DNA of 31,229 nt from CAYUYV01 sp964449455 (GTDB taxonomy: Bacteria; Pseudomonadota; Alphaproteobacteria; JAJFIK01): assembly GCA_964449455.1 (NCBI GenBank), contig CAYUYV010000046.1:1-31229 (forward strand). Reading direction: 5' to 3'. Below the pieces are notes generated by a model. It saw nothing but the letters and a program-made list of their open reading frames with translations. It was not told the origin of the DNA and ran no database searches. This document shows, in pieces, positions 23,844 through 31,229 of this stretch. Each line of letters begins with the position of its first letter. Positions within the stretch are counted from its first letter, which is position 1. The position numbers were made by a program, and so were the translations under genes.

Positions 23844-24425
23844 ATGAACGCGCGTCGCCTGCCGTCCCATCAACAGATCCTGTCCCGGGTGACCCGGTAC
23901 CGATCGGTGCGGACAGAGCGGCCCCTGCGGATCGAACAGCCTGGCCCGGGGCAGGAGTCGGTCTGGGATTTCCCCCGCCCTCCTGCAGTGCAGCCGGTTG
24001 ATGCGGCCTTGCGCGTTGAGTGGCGCGGCATCACGGTGGCGGAGACCATGCGTGGCATGCGGATTGTGGAAACGGCGGGCGCGCCCGTTTATTATTTTCC
24101 GCCGACGGATGTTCGGTGTGACCTGCTCAGCGAGACAGCCCATGTGACCATTTGCGAATGGAAAGGCGCGGCCCTCCACTACGATCTGCGCGACGGGGAG
24201 GTGATGAGCCGCAACGCCGCCTTTGCCTATCCCGAGCCGCTGACGGATCTCGGGCAGGGCTATGAACAGGTCGCAGGCTGGCTGGGCTTTTATCCCAACA
24301 AGGTCGATGCCATTTTCGTTCATGGGGAGCGGGCGCGGCCCCAGCCCGGTGGCTATTATGCCGGCTGGGTCACGGACGCTCTGACTGGACCGATCAAGGG
24401 TGAACCCGGCTCGGAAGGTTGGTGA
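23844..24425 (+). CDS. DUF427 domain protein
   Basis: A 193-residue soluble protein. ESVWDFPRPPAVQPVDAALR, VEWRGITVAETMRGMRIVET, APVYYFPPTDVRCDLL, TICEWKGAALHYDL and NAAFAYPEPLTDLGQGYEQV followed by WLGFYPNKVD reproduce the complete DUF427 pattern (a compact beta fold; no established enzymatic role). GGGAGAGCTG lies before the ATG at 23844. The stop codon sits in the first unit of a 17-bp tandem repeat. Confidence 0.92.
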   Translation: MNARRLPSHQQILSRVTRYRSVRTERPLRIEQPGPGQESVWDFPRPPAVQPVDAALRVEWRGITVAETMRGMRIVETAGAPVYYFPPTDVRCDLLSETAHVTICEWKGAALHYDLRDGEVMSRNAAFAYPEPLTDLGQGYEQVAGWLGFYPNKVDAIFVHGERARPQPGGYYAGWVTDALTGPIKGEPGSEGW

Positions 24426-24467
24426 GGCCAGGAGGTTGGTGAGGCCAGGAGGTTTGTGAGGCCTGGG
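24417..24467. repeat. 17-bp tandem repeat over the DUF427 stop codon
   Basis: GGTTGGTGAGGCCAGGA occurs exactly twice (24417-24433, 24434-24450), followed by a diverged copy (24451-24467). The TGA of the first copy is the stop of the DUF427 gene. Confidence 0.85.
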
Positions 24468-24519
24468 TCCGTCACAGGCGGATGGCCCCCGTCATGGCCA
24501 GACTGGCCGGCAAGTCAGA

Positions 24520-25002
24520 TCATCGGGACGGCAGCGGATCGAGGGCGCAAGTATCAAGATCCACATCGGCGAAGAACCCGGGCGCCGTTTCCACGACATA
24601 TTTCGTCCGCCCGCCAGAGCGGTAGAGCGGCAGGTCGTCATCGGGGGCGTTCGGATCATCCGCGGCCGCCGTATGGTAATTCATAAACTGGCCGGCACTG
24701 TCGAAGAAGCCGATATCGATCTCAAAGGGCACATTGCGCATCCACATGGCCGCCCGTTTGGCCGGCACGAAGATGAACAACATCCCGCGCCCGCGTTCGA
24801 TCCCCTCCCGGAACATCAAGCCCCGTTGCTGGTCATCGCGGTTGCGGGCGATCTCAAGTTCCAGCGGCTTGCCGCAGACCTCAAAGCGTCCCACTTCCAT
24901 GGCTCCGTTAGAGGGCTGTTCGCTGTCGCGAAAGGTGGCCTGTGCGCCGCAGGCGCCAAGGCCTGCCAGAAGACTGACAGCCGTCAGGGTCCATTGCTTC
25001 AT
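24520..25002 (-). CDS. DUF192 family putative lipoprotein
   Basis: 160 residues from the ATG at 25002 (GAGGA upstream). A short signal ends in LGAC (Cys18), suggesting a lipoprotein. The body shows LELEIARNRDDQQRGLMFRE, GRGMLFIFVPAKRAAMWMRN and VPFEIDIGFFDSAGQF, the DUF192 core, and a C-terminal VVETAPGFFADVDLDTCALD. DUF192 proteins are small secreted beta-barrel proteins of unknown function. It starts 47 bases after the exported unknown protein on the same strand, so the two are probably co-transcribed. Confidence 0.92.
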   Translation of the reverse strand: MKQWTLTAVSLLAGLGACGAQATFRDSEQPSNGAMEVGRFEVCGKPLELEIARNRDDQQRGLMFREGIERGRGMLFIFVPAKRAAMWMRNVPFEIDIGFFDSAGQFMNYHTAAADDPNAPDDDLPLYRSGGRTKYVVETAPGFFADVDLDTCALDPLPSR

Positions 25003-25049
25003 CTTTTTTGTCCTCGCTATCCCTGCCGTCGCGCCATGGTTCCACCCGC

Positions 25050-26129
25050 CTATTGCGGCGTGGATAACAGGGAACGCCAGCATGCGCCCAATTCTTCAAT
25101 GCCATGACGGCCGACGCAAAAGGCCCGCTCCTCGTCATGGCGGGTCGCGGTCACGCATTCACTGAAATTGAGCCGGGCCTGGGTCACGCAGTAATCCATC
25201 CGCCGTTCGGAGGCGATCTGGCGCACCCGGGCAAGGCCGGGCCCCTCCGCTTCGCCAAGGGCCAGAAGTGCGGCGATTTCGACCACTCGATCCAGAGTCT
25301 CGCGGGCCTTGCCATTGATCGTGCGCGGCGTGAACCGGCCGCTGAGATCATGGGCCCCGGCGAGGGCCGCCCCATTGGTCGCGGTGATCCAGCTGAAAAG
25401 GCCCGTGTCCCCCAGCCGGGCGGACTGAAGATCCAGTGCCCGGGCGAGCAGCAGCGTGCCCATGGCGGCCATATGCCGTGTGTCCGTGTTCACCGCATCC
25501 AGAACCGCCTGGACCGCTTCGTCGAATCCAGGGGCATCGCGCAGCCGTGTCCGGTCCTCCTTGATCCATGCCAGGAAGCGGCGCAGGCCCATTTTGCGGG
25601 CCTGGCGGGTCACGGCACTGTGAAAGCGCGGATCATTGGCCACGAGAATGGCGTGATGGGCGAACCAGCCCCGCGCCACGGCCTGGGGATCGTGGCTCAG
25701 GATCAGCCGGGTCGCGACCCTTATATCGCCCGGCGAGCGAAAGCCGAGGGCTGAGAGGGCGGTCATGTCCCGCATCAAGGCCCGATAGGGCGCGGCCATG
25801 GACCCGACCGTTGGCGTTCCGTCGCTGTCCCACGGATCCGTCGGTGTCGACGTTGCGCCGGGGGCCTCCTCGTCAAGCGGCTCGTTCGGGGCTCGATCCA
25901 TGTCCGGCAGGGCATCGGGAAGCGGGTCCGCGGCGCCGGCACCGACGCTGTCATGGGGAGCCTGCGCAAGTTTAAATCCCGGAGGCGTACCGGCCGCCGG
26001 TCTGGTCGAGGGCGCAGTTTGCCCAGCGGCGGCATGCGCTGGGATCGCAAATCCGATCCAAAGGGCACCGATCGCCAAAAGCTCTGCTGTCCAGAATCGC
26101 CTCGCCCGACTGATTCGCCATGAACCCAT
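25050..26129 (-). CDS. Exported protein of unknown function
   Basis: A 359-residue protein with a signal peptide (RRFWTAELLAIGALWIGFAI, then PAHA cleavage), a Pro/Ala/Asp-rich linker of about 75 residues (disordered), and a helical domain from about residue 110 to the end. LSALGFRSPGDIRVATRLIL, VARGWFAHHAILVANDPRFH and VTRQARKMGLRRFLAWIKED resemble a conserved alphaproteobacterial exported family without assigned function. Near the C-terminus are four cysteines (YCVTQARLNFSEC, FCVGRHG, GACW), likely two disulfides in the periplasm. It is upstream of DUF192 and divergent from the histidine kinase. Confidence 0.75.
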   Translation of the reverse strand: MGSWRISRARRFWTAELLAIGALWIGFAIPAHAAAGQTAPSTRPAAGTPPGFKLAQAPHDSVGAGAADPLPDALPDMDRAPNEPLDEEAPGATSTPTDPWDSDGTPTVGSMAAPYRALMRDMTALSALGFRSPGDIRVATRLILSHDPQAVARGWFAHHAILVANDPRFHSAVTRQARKMGLRRFLAWIKEDRTRLRDAPGFDEAVQAVLDAVNTDTRHMAAMGTLLLARALDLQSARLGDTGLFSWITATNGAALAGAHDLSGRFTPRTINGKARETLDRVVEIAALLALGEAEGPGLARVRQIASERRMDYCVTQARLNFSECVTATRHDEERAFCVGRHGIEELGACWRSLLSTPQ

Positions 26130-26362
26130 CCGCTATACCCGCTTTCCTGTCTTTTGCGCCGCAACACTTAAGGCTGAATTCGTGGCTTTGGCCAGAGAGC
26201 CCAAGAGATCCGGAGCCTGCGCGCCGCCCATATCGGGCTGTTCAATTTTCATTAAGGGTCGATCCCTAAGCCAGTGCTAACGGGGGCGCGACACGACGAT
26301 GACTGGCTGCGGGTTGCGGGCATTTAAAGGCAGGCGGCGAGCCAAGGTTGGGGGGCGAACAG

Positions 26363-27928
26363 ATGGGGTTTCTTTTGTATCGGAAAGCCCGTGATTTCTT
26401 GACCCGGCTTCGCTCCGGCGCCCGCGAAGGCCCTGCGCCGATTGCGGGTCGCGACAGCCGTCCGGTGCCGGATCACCGCGCCTTCGCGCCGGGTTCTCAA
26501 ACGGGTGCCAGCATCAGCCGGATGACCGCCTTAACCGGTCCCAAAGCGCGACTCATGGCAATGGCGGGCGCTGCTGTCCTGGCCGGGGGGCCGGCGGTTG
26601 CGGTGGCCGCTGGTGTCCCCGTTGCGGCGGTGGTTCCCGTGGCCCTTGTCCTGGCGGCCGCCGGCGGCGTGGCGGCGGTTGGCTGGGTCGAACGGCTGCG
26701 CAATGACCACACCCTGCTGCGCGCCTTTTATGAGAATGGCGCCGATCTCGTCATTCACCACGATCGGGAGGGGCGGGCCTTGAGCGTTTCGCCGGGCTGT
26801 CCGGCTCTTCTGGGCCATGATGGCTTGAGCCTTTTGGGGCGCACGCTCCATGGCCATGTCCATCCGGCGGATTGGCCGGCGCTCGAAATGCTGCTTGCTG
26901 ACATGCGCCGGCGGGACCTGGGCCCCGATGATGCGCCGCGCTCGGCGGATTTGCGCCTGCGTCACCAGGATGGGGGCTATCGCTGGGTTGAAATGCGCGG
27001 TGCCCCCTTGGGCCGCGGTGTCGAAGGCCCCCTCAACGGTTTTGTCGCGACGGTCCGCTGTATTGAAGCGCGCAAGCGCCGGGAAGAGACACTGGAGCGC
27101 GCGCGCGACAGTGCGGAGGCCGCCAGCCTTGCCAAAACCCGTTTCCTGGCCAGCGTGAGTCATGAGCTGCGCACGCCGCTCAACGCCATTATCGGCTTTT
27201 CCGAAGTGATGTGTGTACAGATGTTTGGGCCACTCGGGGCCCGGCGCTATCAGGAATATGCCGATTACATCCATGAAAGCGGCAAGCACCTGCTCGATCT
27301 CATCAATGATATTCTCGACATGTCAAAGATCGAGGCGGGCCGCTATGACCTGGAGCTTGAGATCGTCCGTATGCCTTTGGTGATTGAGAAATGCCTGAAA
27401 ACGACGGCGTTCTCGGCGCGCCAGGCTGGGCTGAAGCTGGATGTCGAGATCGATCCTGCGGTGCCCGATCTGCAGGCGGATGGCCGGGCCATGCGCCAGG
27501 TGCTGCTCAATCTGCTGTCCAATGCGATCAAGTTCACTGGCCCCGGCGGGCAGATCTGTGTCGGCCTCGTTGCGGACCATGAATGGCTGGAACTGTCCGT
27601 GGCCGACACGGGTGTGGGTATTCCCGAGGAAGCCCTGGGCCGACTGGGACGGCCCTTCGAACAGGTCCACAAGGGGGCCCGCTCAAATCTCCCCGAGGAT
27701 GCCGATGGCCCCCGCGCGGGCCTTCCGGGGACCGGCCTTGGCCTTGCCATTGTCAAGGCGCTTGTGGGCCTCCACGGAGGGGCGCTGTTCATTGACAGCG
27801 AGGAGGGGGTCGGGACCACGGTACGGGTGCTCCTGCCACTTTCGACCCTACCTGGTGATCCGTCTCATGACGATGAGGACCTTTTCAGCCTGATTGACCT
27901 GAGCGAGCGCACAAGGGAGGCGGCGTAA
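26363..27928 (+). CDS. PAS-domain sensor histidine kinase (PleC/DivJ type)
   Basis: 521 residues from the ATG at 26363 (GGGGGGCG upstream; a TTG at 26348 is in frame but less likely). Two hydrophobic segments at about residues 60-110 anchor it in the membrane. A PAS domain follows (NGADLVIHHDREGRALSVSP ... YRWVEMRGAPLGR). The HisKA box is FLASVSHELRTPLNAIIGFS with phospho-acceptor His267. The ATPase domain has the N-box NLLSNAIKFTG, the G1 box ADTGVGIP and the G2 box GTGLGLAIVKALVGLHGG. The HisKA sequence through IHESGKHLLDLINDILDMSK is typical of alphaproteobacterial cell-cycle and development kinases. No response regulator is adjacent, so the partner is unknown. Confidence 0.92.
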   Translation: MGFLLYRKARDFLTRLRSGAREGPAPIAGRDSRPVPDHRAFAPGSQTGASISRMTALTGPKARLMAMAGAAVLAGGPAVAVAAGVPVAAVVPVALVLAAAGGVAAVGWVERLRNDHTLLRAFYENGADLVIHHDREGRALSVSPGCPALLGHDGLSLLGRTLHGHVHPADWPALEMLLADMRRRDLGPDDAPRSADLRLRHQDGGYRWVEMRGAPLGRGVEGPLNGFVATVRCIEARKRREETLERARDSAEAASLAKTRFLASVSHELRTPLNAIIGFSEVMCVQMFGPLGARRYQEYADYIHESGKHLLDLINDILDMSKIEAGRYDLELEIVRMPLVIEKCLKTTAFSARQAGLKLDVEIDPAVPDLQADGRAMRQVLLNLLSNAIKFTGPGGQICVGLVADHEWLELSVADTGVGIPEEALGRLGRPFEQVHKGARSNLPEDADGPRAGLPGTGLGLAIVKALVGLHGGALFIDSEEGVGTTVRVLLPLSTLPGDPSHDDEDLFSLIDLSERTREAA

Positions 27929-27968
27929 CGGTCTAACGGTCCGGCGGTCCGGCGGTCCGGCGGTCCAA
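27929..27968. repeat. 8-bp tandem repeat CGGTCCGG
   Basis: Five consecutive 8-bp units just after the kinase stop: CGGTCTAA, three perfect CGGTCCGG, then CGGTCCAA. The outer units differ in the same two bases. Confidence 0.8.
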
Positions 27969-28061
27969 CGGGGCATGCATCATGCTCTGGTCGTTCGGCG
28001 CAACCGCACCGTGAGGCCGTGTTGCCGGCCATGCTTCATGACTGTACCCTGTCGCGAATGA

Positions 28062-28082
28062 CTCCGGAGACATGAGCTCCGG
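28062..28082. promoter_or_regulatory. Inverted repeat upstream of the CHAT gene
   Basis: CCGGAG (28064-28069) and CTCCGG (28077-28082) are inverted around a 7-base spacer, about 33 bases before the CHAT start codon. It could be an operator or leader hairpin; no regulator can be assigned. Confidence 0.4.
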
Positions 28083-28114
28083 ATACGGACCGTCGATTCT
28101 GAGGGGCCAGGGTC

Positions 28115-30803
28115 ATGGATCTCGTCGCACTCTTTAAGGAAGCGGAGCAGGCCCGTTTGGACGGCCTGCCGGCCAAGGCCATGCCTTTGCTCCAGAAGGG
28201 TCTTTGGGCCTTGAACGATGCGGGGCAGCGCCGGTCCGCCCTGGCCAGCGCCTATCTGAACGCCCTTGGCCTCATTGCCCATGAGGCGGGCAATGGAGCC
28301 GATGCGGTTCGCGCCTTTACCGAATCCCTTGAGATTGTTGAAGAGCTGGAAGGGGACACAAGCATCGACTGGGCCATCACCGCCGATAACCTGGCGACGG
28401 TGTTCTATGCGCTCAACCGGACCGAGGAGGCCCTTGCCCTACGTCGCACGGTGCTTGCGCGCCTCAAAGCCTGTCTTCCCGATGCGATTGATCATTTTCT
28501 GATCACCAGCGCCAATATGTGCCGGATACTGAGTGATCTCAAGGACTATGCGGGCGCTCTTGCCATTGTCCAGGACGCCGGCCAGGCCTGTGCAAGCCAC
28601 GGACGGTCCGTCAGTCAGCCCATCGCCCTTGAACAGGCACGCCTTCTCCGCTTGACCGAAGACCTCGTCGGCGCGGAATTGGCGCTTGCTGCTCTGCCTG
28701 CCGACAATTTCGAGGTTTTGTACGAAACCGGTCTGCTGGAACTGGCGAAGGGCGACGCGGCGGCCGCGGCCGAACTCTGGGACCGGATCGTAGGCGATGT
28801 CTTGGAGCGTACCCGTCAAGACGCGGCCTATTGGTTCTGTGACCATGATGGATCGGTTGACCTCATCCGCTGGGTCCAGGAACTGGTCTGGCTCACCATC
28901 CAGACGCCATCCCCTTCGCCCGATAGGATAGAGCGTGCCTTTTTCCGTGTGGTGAATGTGACTGGTATCGGTCTTGATGTCTTACGCCGACGTCTCACCC
29001 TGCTGCGCAGTCATCCTGACCCGGACATCGCCGAGGCTTTTGATGCGGAGCGGGAGCTCGCCTTGCGCCTCTATCGCCGCCTGCTGCGGGGACCGTGGAC
29101 CCAGGACTTTGAGGAGTTTACGACCTGGGTGACCCAGGACCAGCATGCCCGGGGCGCGGCGGCCGAAGAGATTGGTTTCCTGCTGGACGGCGCACCCATC
29201 TGGCCGGCGCCGCGAAGCCTCGACGATGTCCGGGGCCGTCTCCCCAAAGACAGCCTGATCGTCTGGTTCGCTTATGCTCGCCCGCTGTTGGATTGGGACC
29301 GTTCCCCTGGCGAGCCGGTTCTGGTCCGCTTCACCCTGTCGCCCGGGCAAGGAGCGGATGGATTGACCATGACGCAAGTCGGTCCGATGGCGGAGCTTCA
29401 AGCGCTTTGCCTCAAGGTCCATGCCCGGATCCGCGAATCCGGGGGCACGGCCATGCCCAGCACGGCAAAGCGGGTCTTTGAGGACATCATCGCCGACAGC
29501 CACCAAGAGAGCGCGGCGCAGAGTGGTCATCGGCCTACAGAAGATAGTGATGCACTTGTCTTGAGCCGGATGCTTCTGCCCACTGAAGCTTTCAGCGAAG
29601 ACATTCACCGCCTCCTCATCCTCGCCGATGATGTTTTGTCCCTGGTACCCTTTGCGGCCCTTCCCCTGCCTGATGGTGACACGCCGTGCAGCATGTGGAT
29701 CGATCGCTTTGATCTGTCGATCCTTCATGGCATTCAGGATCTCTTTCGCATGACCGGCGAAGAGGCCCAGAAAGAGGNNNNNNNNNNNNNNNNNNNNNNN
29801 NNNNNNNNNNNNNNNNNNNNNNNNNNNNNNNNNNNNNNNNNNNNNNNNNNNNNNNNNNNNNNNNNNNNNNNNNNNNNAAGAGGCCCAGAAAGAGGGGCAG
29901 GAAGAGGGGCAGGGCGGCGAGCCGCTGGTGCTTGGCGGGCCCCGCTTCAGTCTGGAGGCGGATGAAAACGGTATGTTCAAGCCCCTGCCTGCGGCCGAAC
30001 GGGAGGCGGTGGCGATTGCTGACCTGCTCGGCGTTCCGGCCCATATCGGCGCCGGGGCAAGTCCTGGACATCTCGCCGGCATTGGGCGCTCGCCATCCAT
30101 CCTGCATCTGGCGACCCATGGCTGTTACTGGTCCGAGGCCCTTCCCCCGGGCAAGCCGCCGGCAGAAACGGATGTGGCCATGATGCCGGAGCCGATCCCG
30201 GAATGGGGGCCCCAGGGGCAGGAGCGGGTGTTGCATCAGGCCTCTGGCGAGGCGCGCCCGCCCCAGGACTGGTTGAGCAAGGAGCGGCCCGGCTTTGCCT
30301 TGCTGCGCTCCGGGCTCGCCCTGGCAGGTGCCAATGACTGGCTGGAATTCAATTTCCGAGCCATCAGGGAGGCCCATGAAACTGAAGCCAATGCGATCCT
30401 GTCAGCGGCGGAATGCGCCTGGCTCGATCTTTCAAGCACGCGTCTTGCCGTTTTGTCCGCCTGTGTGTCCGGTCTCGGGGATATTGAGCCCGGGGCGGGC
30501 GTGTTCGGCCTCACCCGAGGCATCATGATTGCCGGCGCGCAAGGCGTGGTCTCGACTCTGTGGGCCATTGACGACAACGCCACCGCGGACCTCATGGTCC
30601 GTTTCTATACCTGCCTGCAGGAGGGCATGGACGCGGACAGGGCGCTGAGCAGGGTGCAACGGGAGGCGCGAAAAACACTTGCCCCAGCCTATTGGGCGGC
30701 GTTCCGCTATATGGGGGCCATCGACAATCATATTGCGCTGCCCGCGAGCACAAGGGAACAAAGCCGCCTGCCGGACGGCAGCAACAAGGAGGCGACCCCA
30801 TGA
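28115..30803 (+). CDS. TPR-CHAT caspase-like protease (interrupted by gap 4)
   Basis: One gene drawn in two frames because of a 100-N placeholder. If the 18-base identity at both gap edges is taken as a contig overlap, the frame closes at 2571 nt (856 residues). The N-terminus (about residues 5-170) holds TPR-like helical pairs (SAYLNALGLIAHEAGNGADA, TADNLATVFYALNRTEEALA). The CHAT domain begins near LPKDSLIVWFAYARP and has LLILADDVLSLVPFAALPLP, then past the gap PLVLGGPRFSL. The catalytic His is in HLATHG (codon 30117-30119) and the catalytic Cys in LSACVSG (codon 30462-30464), followed by GAGVFGLTRGIMIAGAQGVV and WAIDDNATADLMVRFY, the full CHAT ending. CHAT enzymes are cysteine proteases related to caspases and separase. 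The stop overlaps the next gene's ATG. Confidence 0.92.
29759..29912. repeat. 12-bp tandem repeat encoding EEAQ/KEGQ/EEGQ units, split by gap 4
   Basis: Left of the gap: GAAGAGGCCCAG then AAAGAGG up to the N run. Right of it: the same sequence minus its first base (29878-29888), then AAAGAGGGGCAG and GAAGAGGGGCAG. Units encode E-E-A-Q, K-E-G-Q and E-E-G-Q, and lie in a loop of the CHAT domain. Confidence 0.85.
29778..29877. other. Assembly gap 4 (100 N) inside the CHAT gene
   Basis: Exactly 100 N flanked on both sides by the same AAGAGGCCCAGAAAGAGG (18 bases). The true gap may be zero or negative, that is, overlapping contig ends. Confidence 0.95.
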
Positions 30804-31165
30804 CCCAACAGACCCCGCAGATCCTGATCCGGTTTTCCGTGGAAGGGGCCGCCCAACAGGTCCGTGACGCGCTGAAAGACCTTAATGCAGGCCCCGCCGA
30901 GGCCCAGGTGCTGACGGATCCCGATGGGGCGGCGGGCAAACGGGGCCTTATCACGGAGTTTCTGGGTCTTGATGGCGTTGGCGAAGCCGCCGTCGAGGGC
31001 CTGTTCAATGTGCTCGTGAAGTGGCTTGAGACCCGGGCGGACCGATCCATCGAGATTGAAATCCCACCCCGCAAGGTGCGCATCACCAATCCGACCAAGG
31101 AGGAAGCCCGGCAGCTCATGGCCTGGCTTCAGGAGCAGACCAGCCAGACACGGGCCGATGATTAG
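30800..31165 (+). CDS. Small EACC1-like effector-associated protein, partner of the CHAT protease
   Basis: A 121-residue protein. AAGGAGG seven bases upstream and an ATGA overlap with the CHAT stop give a firm start and strong coupling. The predicted order is beta (QILIRFSVEG), helix (AAQQVRDALKDLNAG), beta (EAQVLTDPDG), helices (VGEAAVEGLFNVLVKWLETR), beta-beta (SIEIEIPPRKVRITN), helix (EEARQLMAWLQEQ). This matches my knowledge of EACC1 (effector-associated constant component 1) proteins: about 110-120 residues, a central helix ending in W-L-x-x-R, then paired strands, encoded beside caspase-like or other effectors. It is thought to act as a regulator or adaptor. The assignment is by pattern only. 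No membrane segment or cysteine is present. A dispersed repeat begins at its stop codon. Confidence 0.75.
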   Translation: MTQQTPQILIRFSVEGAAQQVRDALKDLNAGPAEAQVLTDPDGAAGKRGLITEFLGLDGVGEAAVEGLFNVLVKWLETRADRSIEIEIPPRKVRITNPTKEEARQLMAWLQEQTSQTRADD

Positions 31166-31229
31166 AGCCCTTTCACAGGAGTCCGGGTCATTGAAAGGGT
31201 TCTAACTCTTTGATTTATCGCGTTTTCGA
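31164..31229. repeat. Dispersed two-hairpin intergenic repeat, copy 3 (cut by window end)
   Basis: AGAGCCCTTTCACAGGAGTC... matches copies 1 and 2: the CCCTTTCA/TGAAAGGG inverted repeat, the AGTCCGGGTCA loop, then CTCTTTGATTTATCGCGTTTTCGA, where the window stops. The preceding gene's TAG stop (31163-31165) overlaps the element's left end. Confidence 0.85.

Noticed and set aside
25059..25067. Near-match to a DnaA box (CGTGGATAA)
   Set aside because: It has one mismatch and lies inside the C-terminal coding region of the exported unknown protein; a chance occurrence is likely.
29928..30803. A separate gene encoding the C-terminal half of the CHAT domain
   Set aside because: It starts inside the conserved PLVLGG segment of the CHAT domain with no ribosome-binding site; joining across the gap gives one full-length gene.

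Overview
The window looks like chromosomal DNA of a GC-rich alphaproteobacterium. The evidence is a MucR/Ros-family regulator, a DUF2336 protein, a cysteine-free L31 beside an ABC exporter, a PleC/DivJ-style PAS histidine kinase, DUF5330-like and SufE genes, and dispersed hairpin repeats of the kind common in that class. I cannot place it below class. No phage, IS element, CRISPR array, rRNA or tRNA was recognised. Four 100-base N runs (16312-16411, 17765-17864, 19076-19175, 29778-29877) are assembly gaps, and every one touches short tandem repeats.

Layout: 1-5748 holds a dispersed repeat copy, a secreted NTF2-like protein, rpmE on the minus strand, and a forward run of an ABC exporter, a paraoxonase/SMP-30-like propeller and a parallel beta-helix lipoprotein. 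5812-9885 holds a second repeat copy, a TspO-related membrane protein, a MAPEG protein, a small lipoprotein, a DUF2336 protein and a hexapeptide acyltransferase. 10017-15280 is a Mrp/Mnh cation/proton antiporter operon with subunits A, B, C, D and F; E and G are not where they are normally found. 15281-16279 is a long AT-rich leader and a mucR-like gene.

16312-21335 is poorly characterised and repeat-rich. It holds a secreted protein with HELG tetrapeptide repeats, a receiver-like protein lacking the phosphorylation aspartate, and a large membrane-anchored protein preceded by an 18-bp tandem array. 21436-24425 holds an XRE regulator divergent from a cysteine-rich DnaA-domain-IV protein with a consensus DnaA box between them, followed by sufE, a DUF5330-like gene and a DUF427 gene. 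24520-27928 holds DUF192, an exported protein of unknown function and a PAS histidine kinase.

28115-31165 is the most interesting unit: a TPR-CHAT caspase-like protease gene, split in this assembly by a gap inside a 12-bp repeat, translationally coupled by an ATGA overlap to a small protein resembling EACC1-type effector-associated components. This looks like a two-gene regulated protease module of the kind proposed in bacterial conflict or programmed-death systems. A third copy of the dispersed repeat starts at the stop codon of the small gene.
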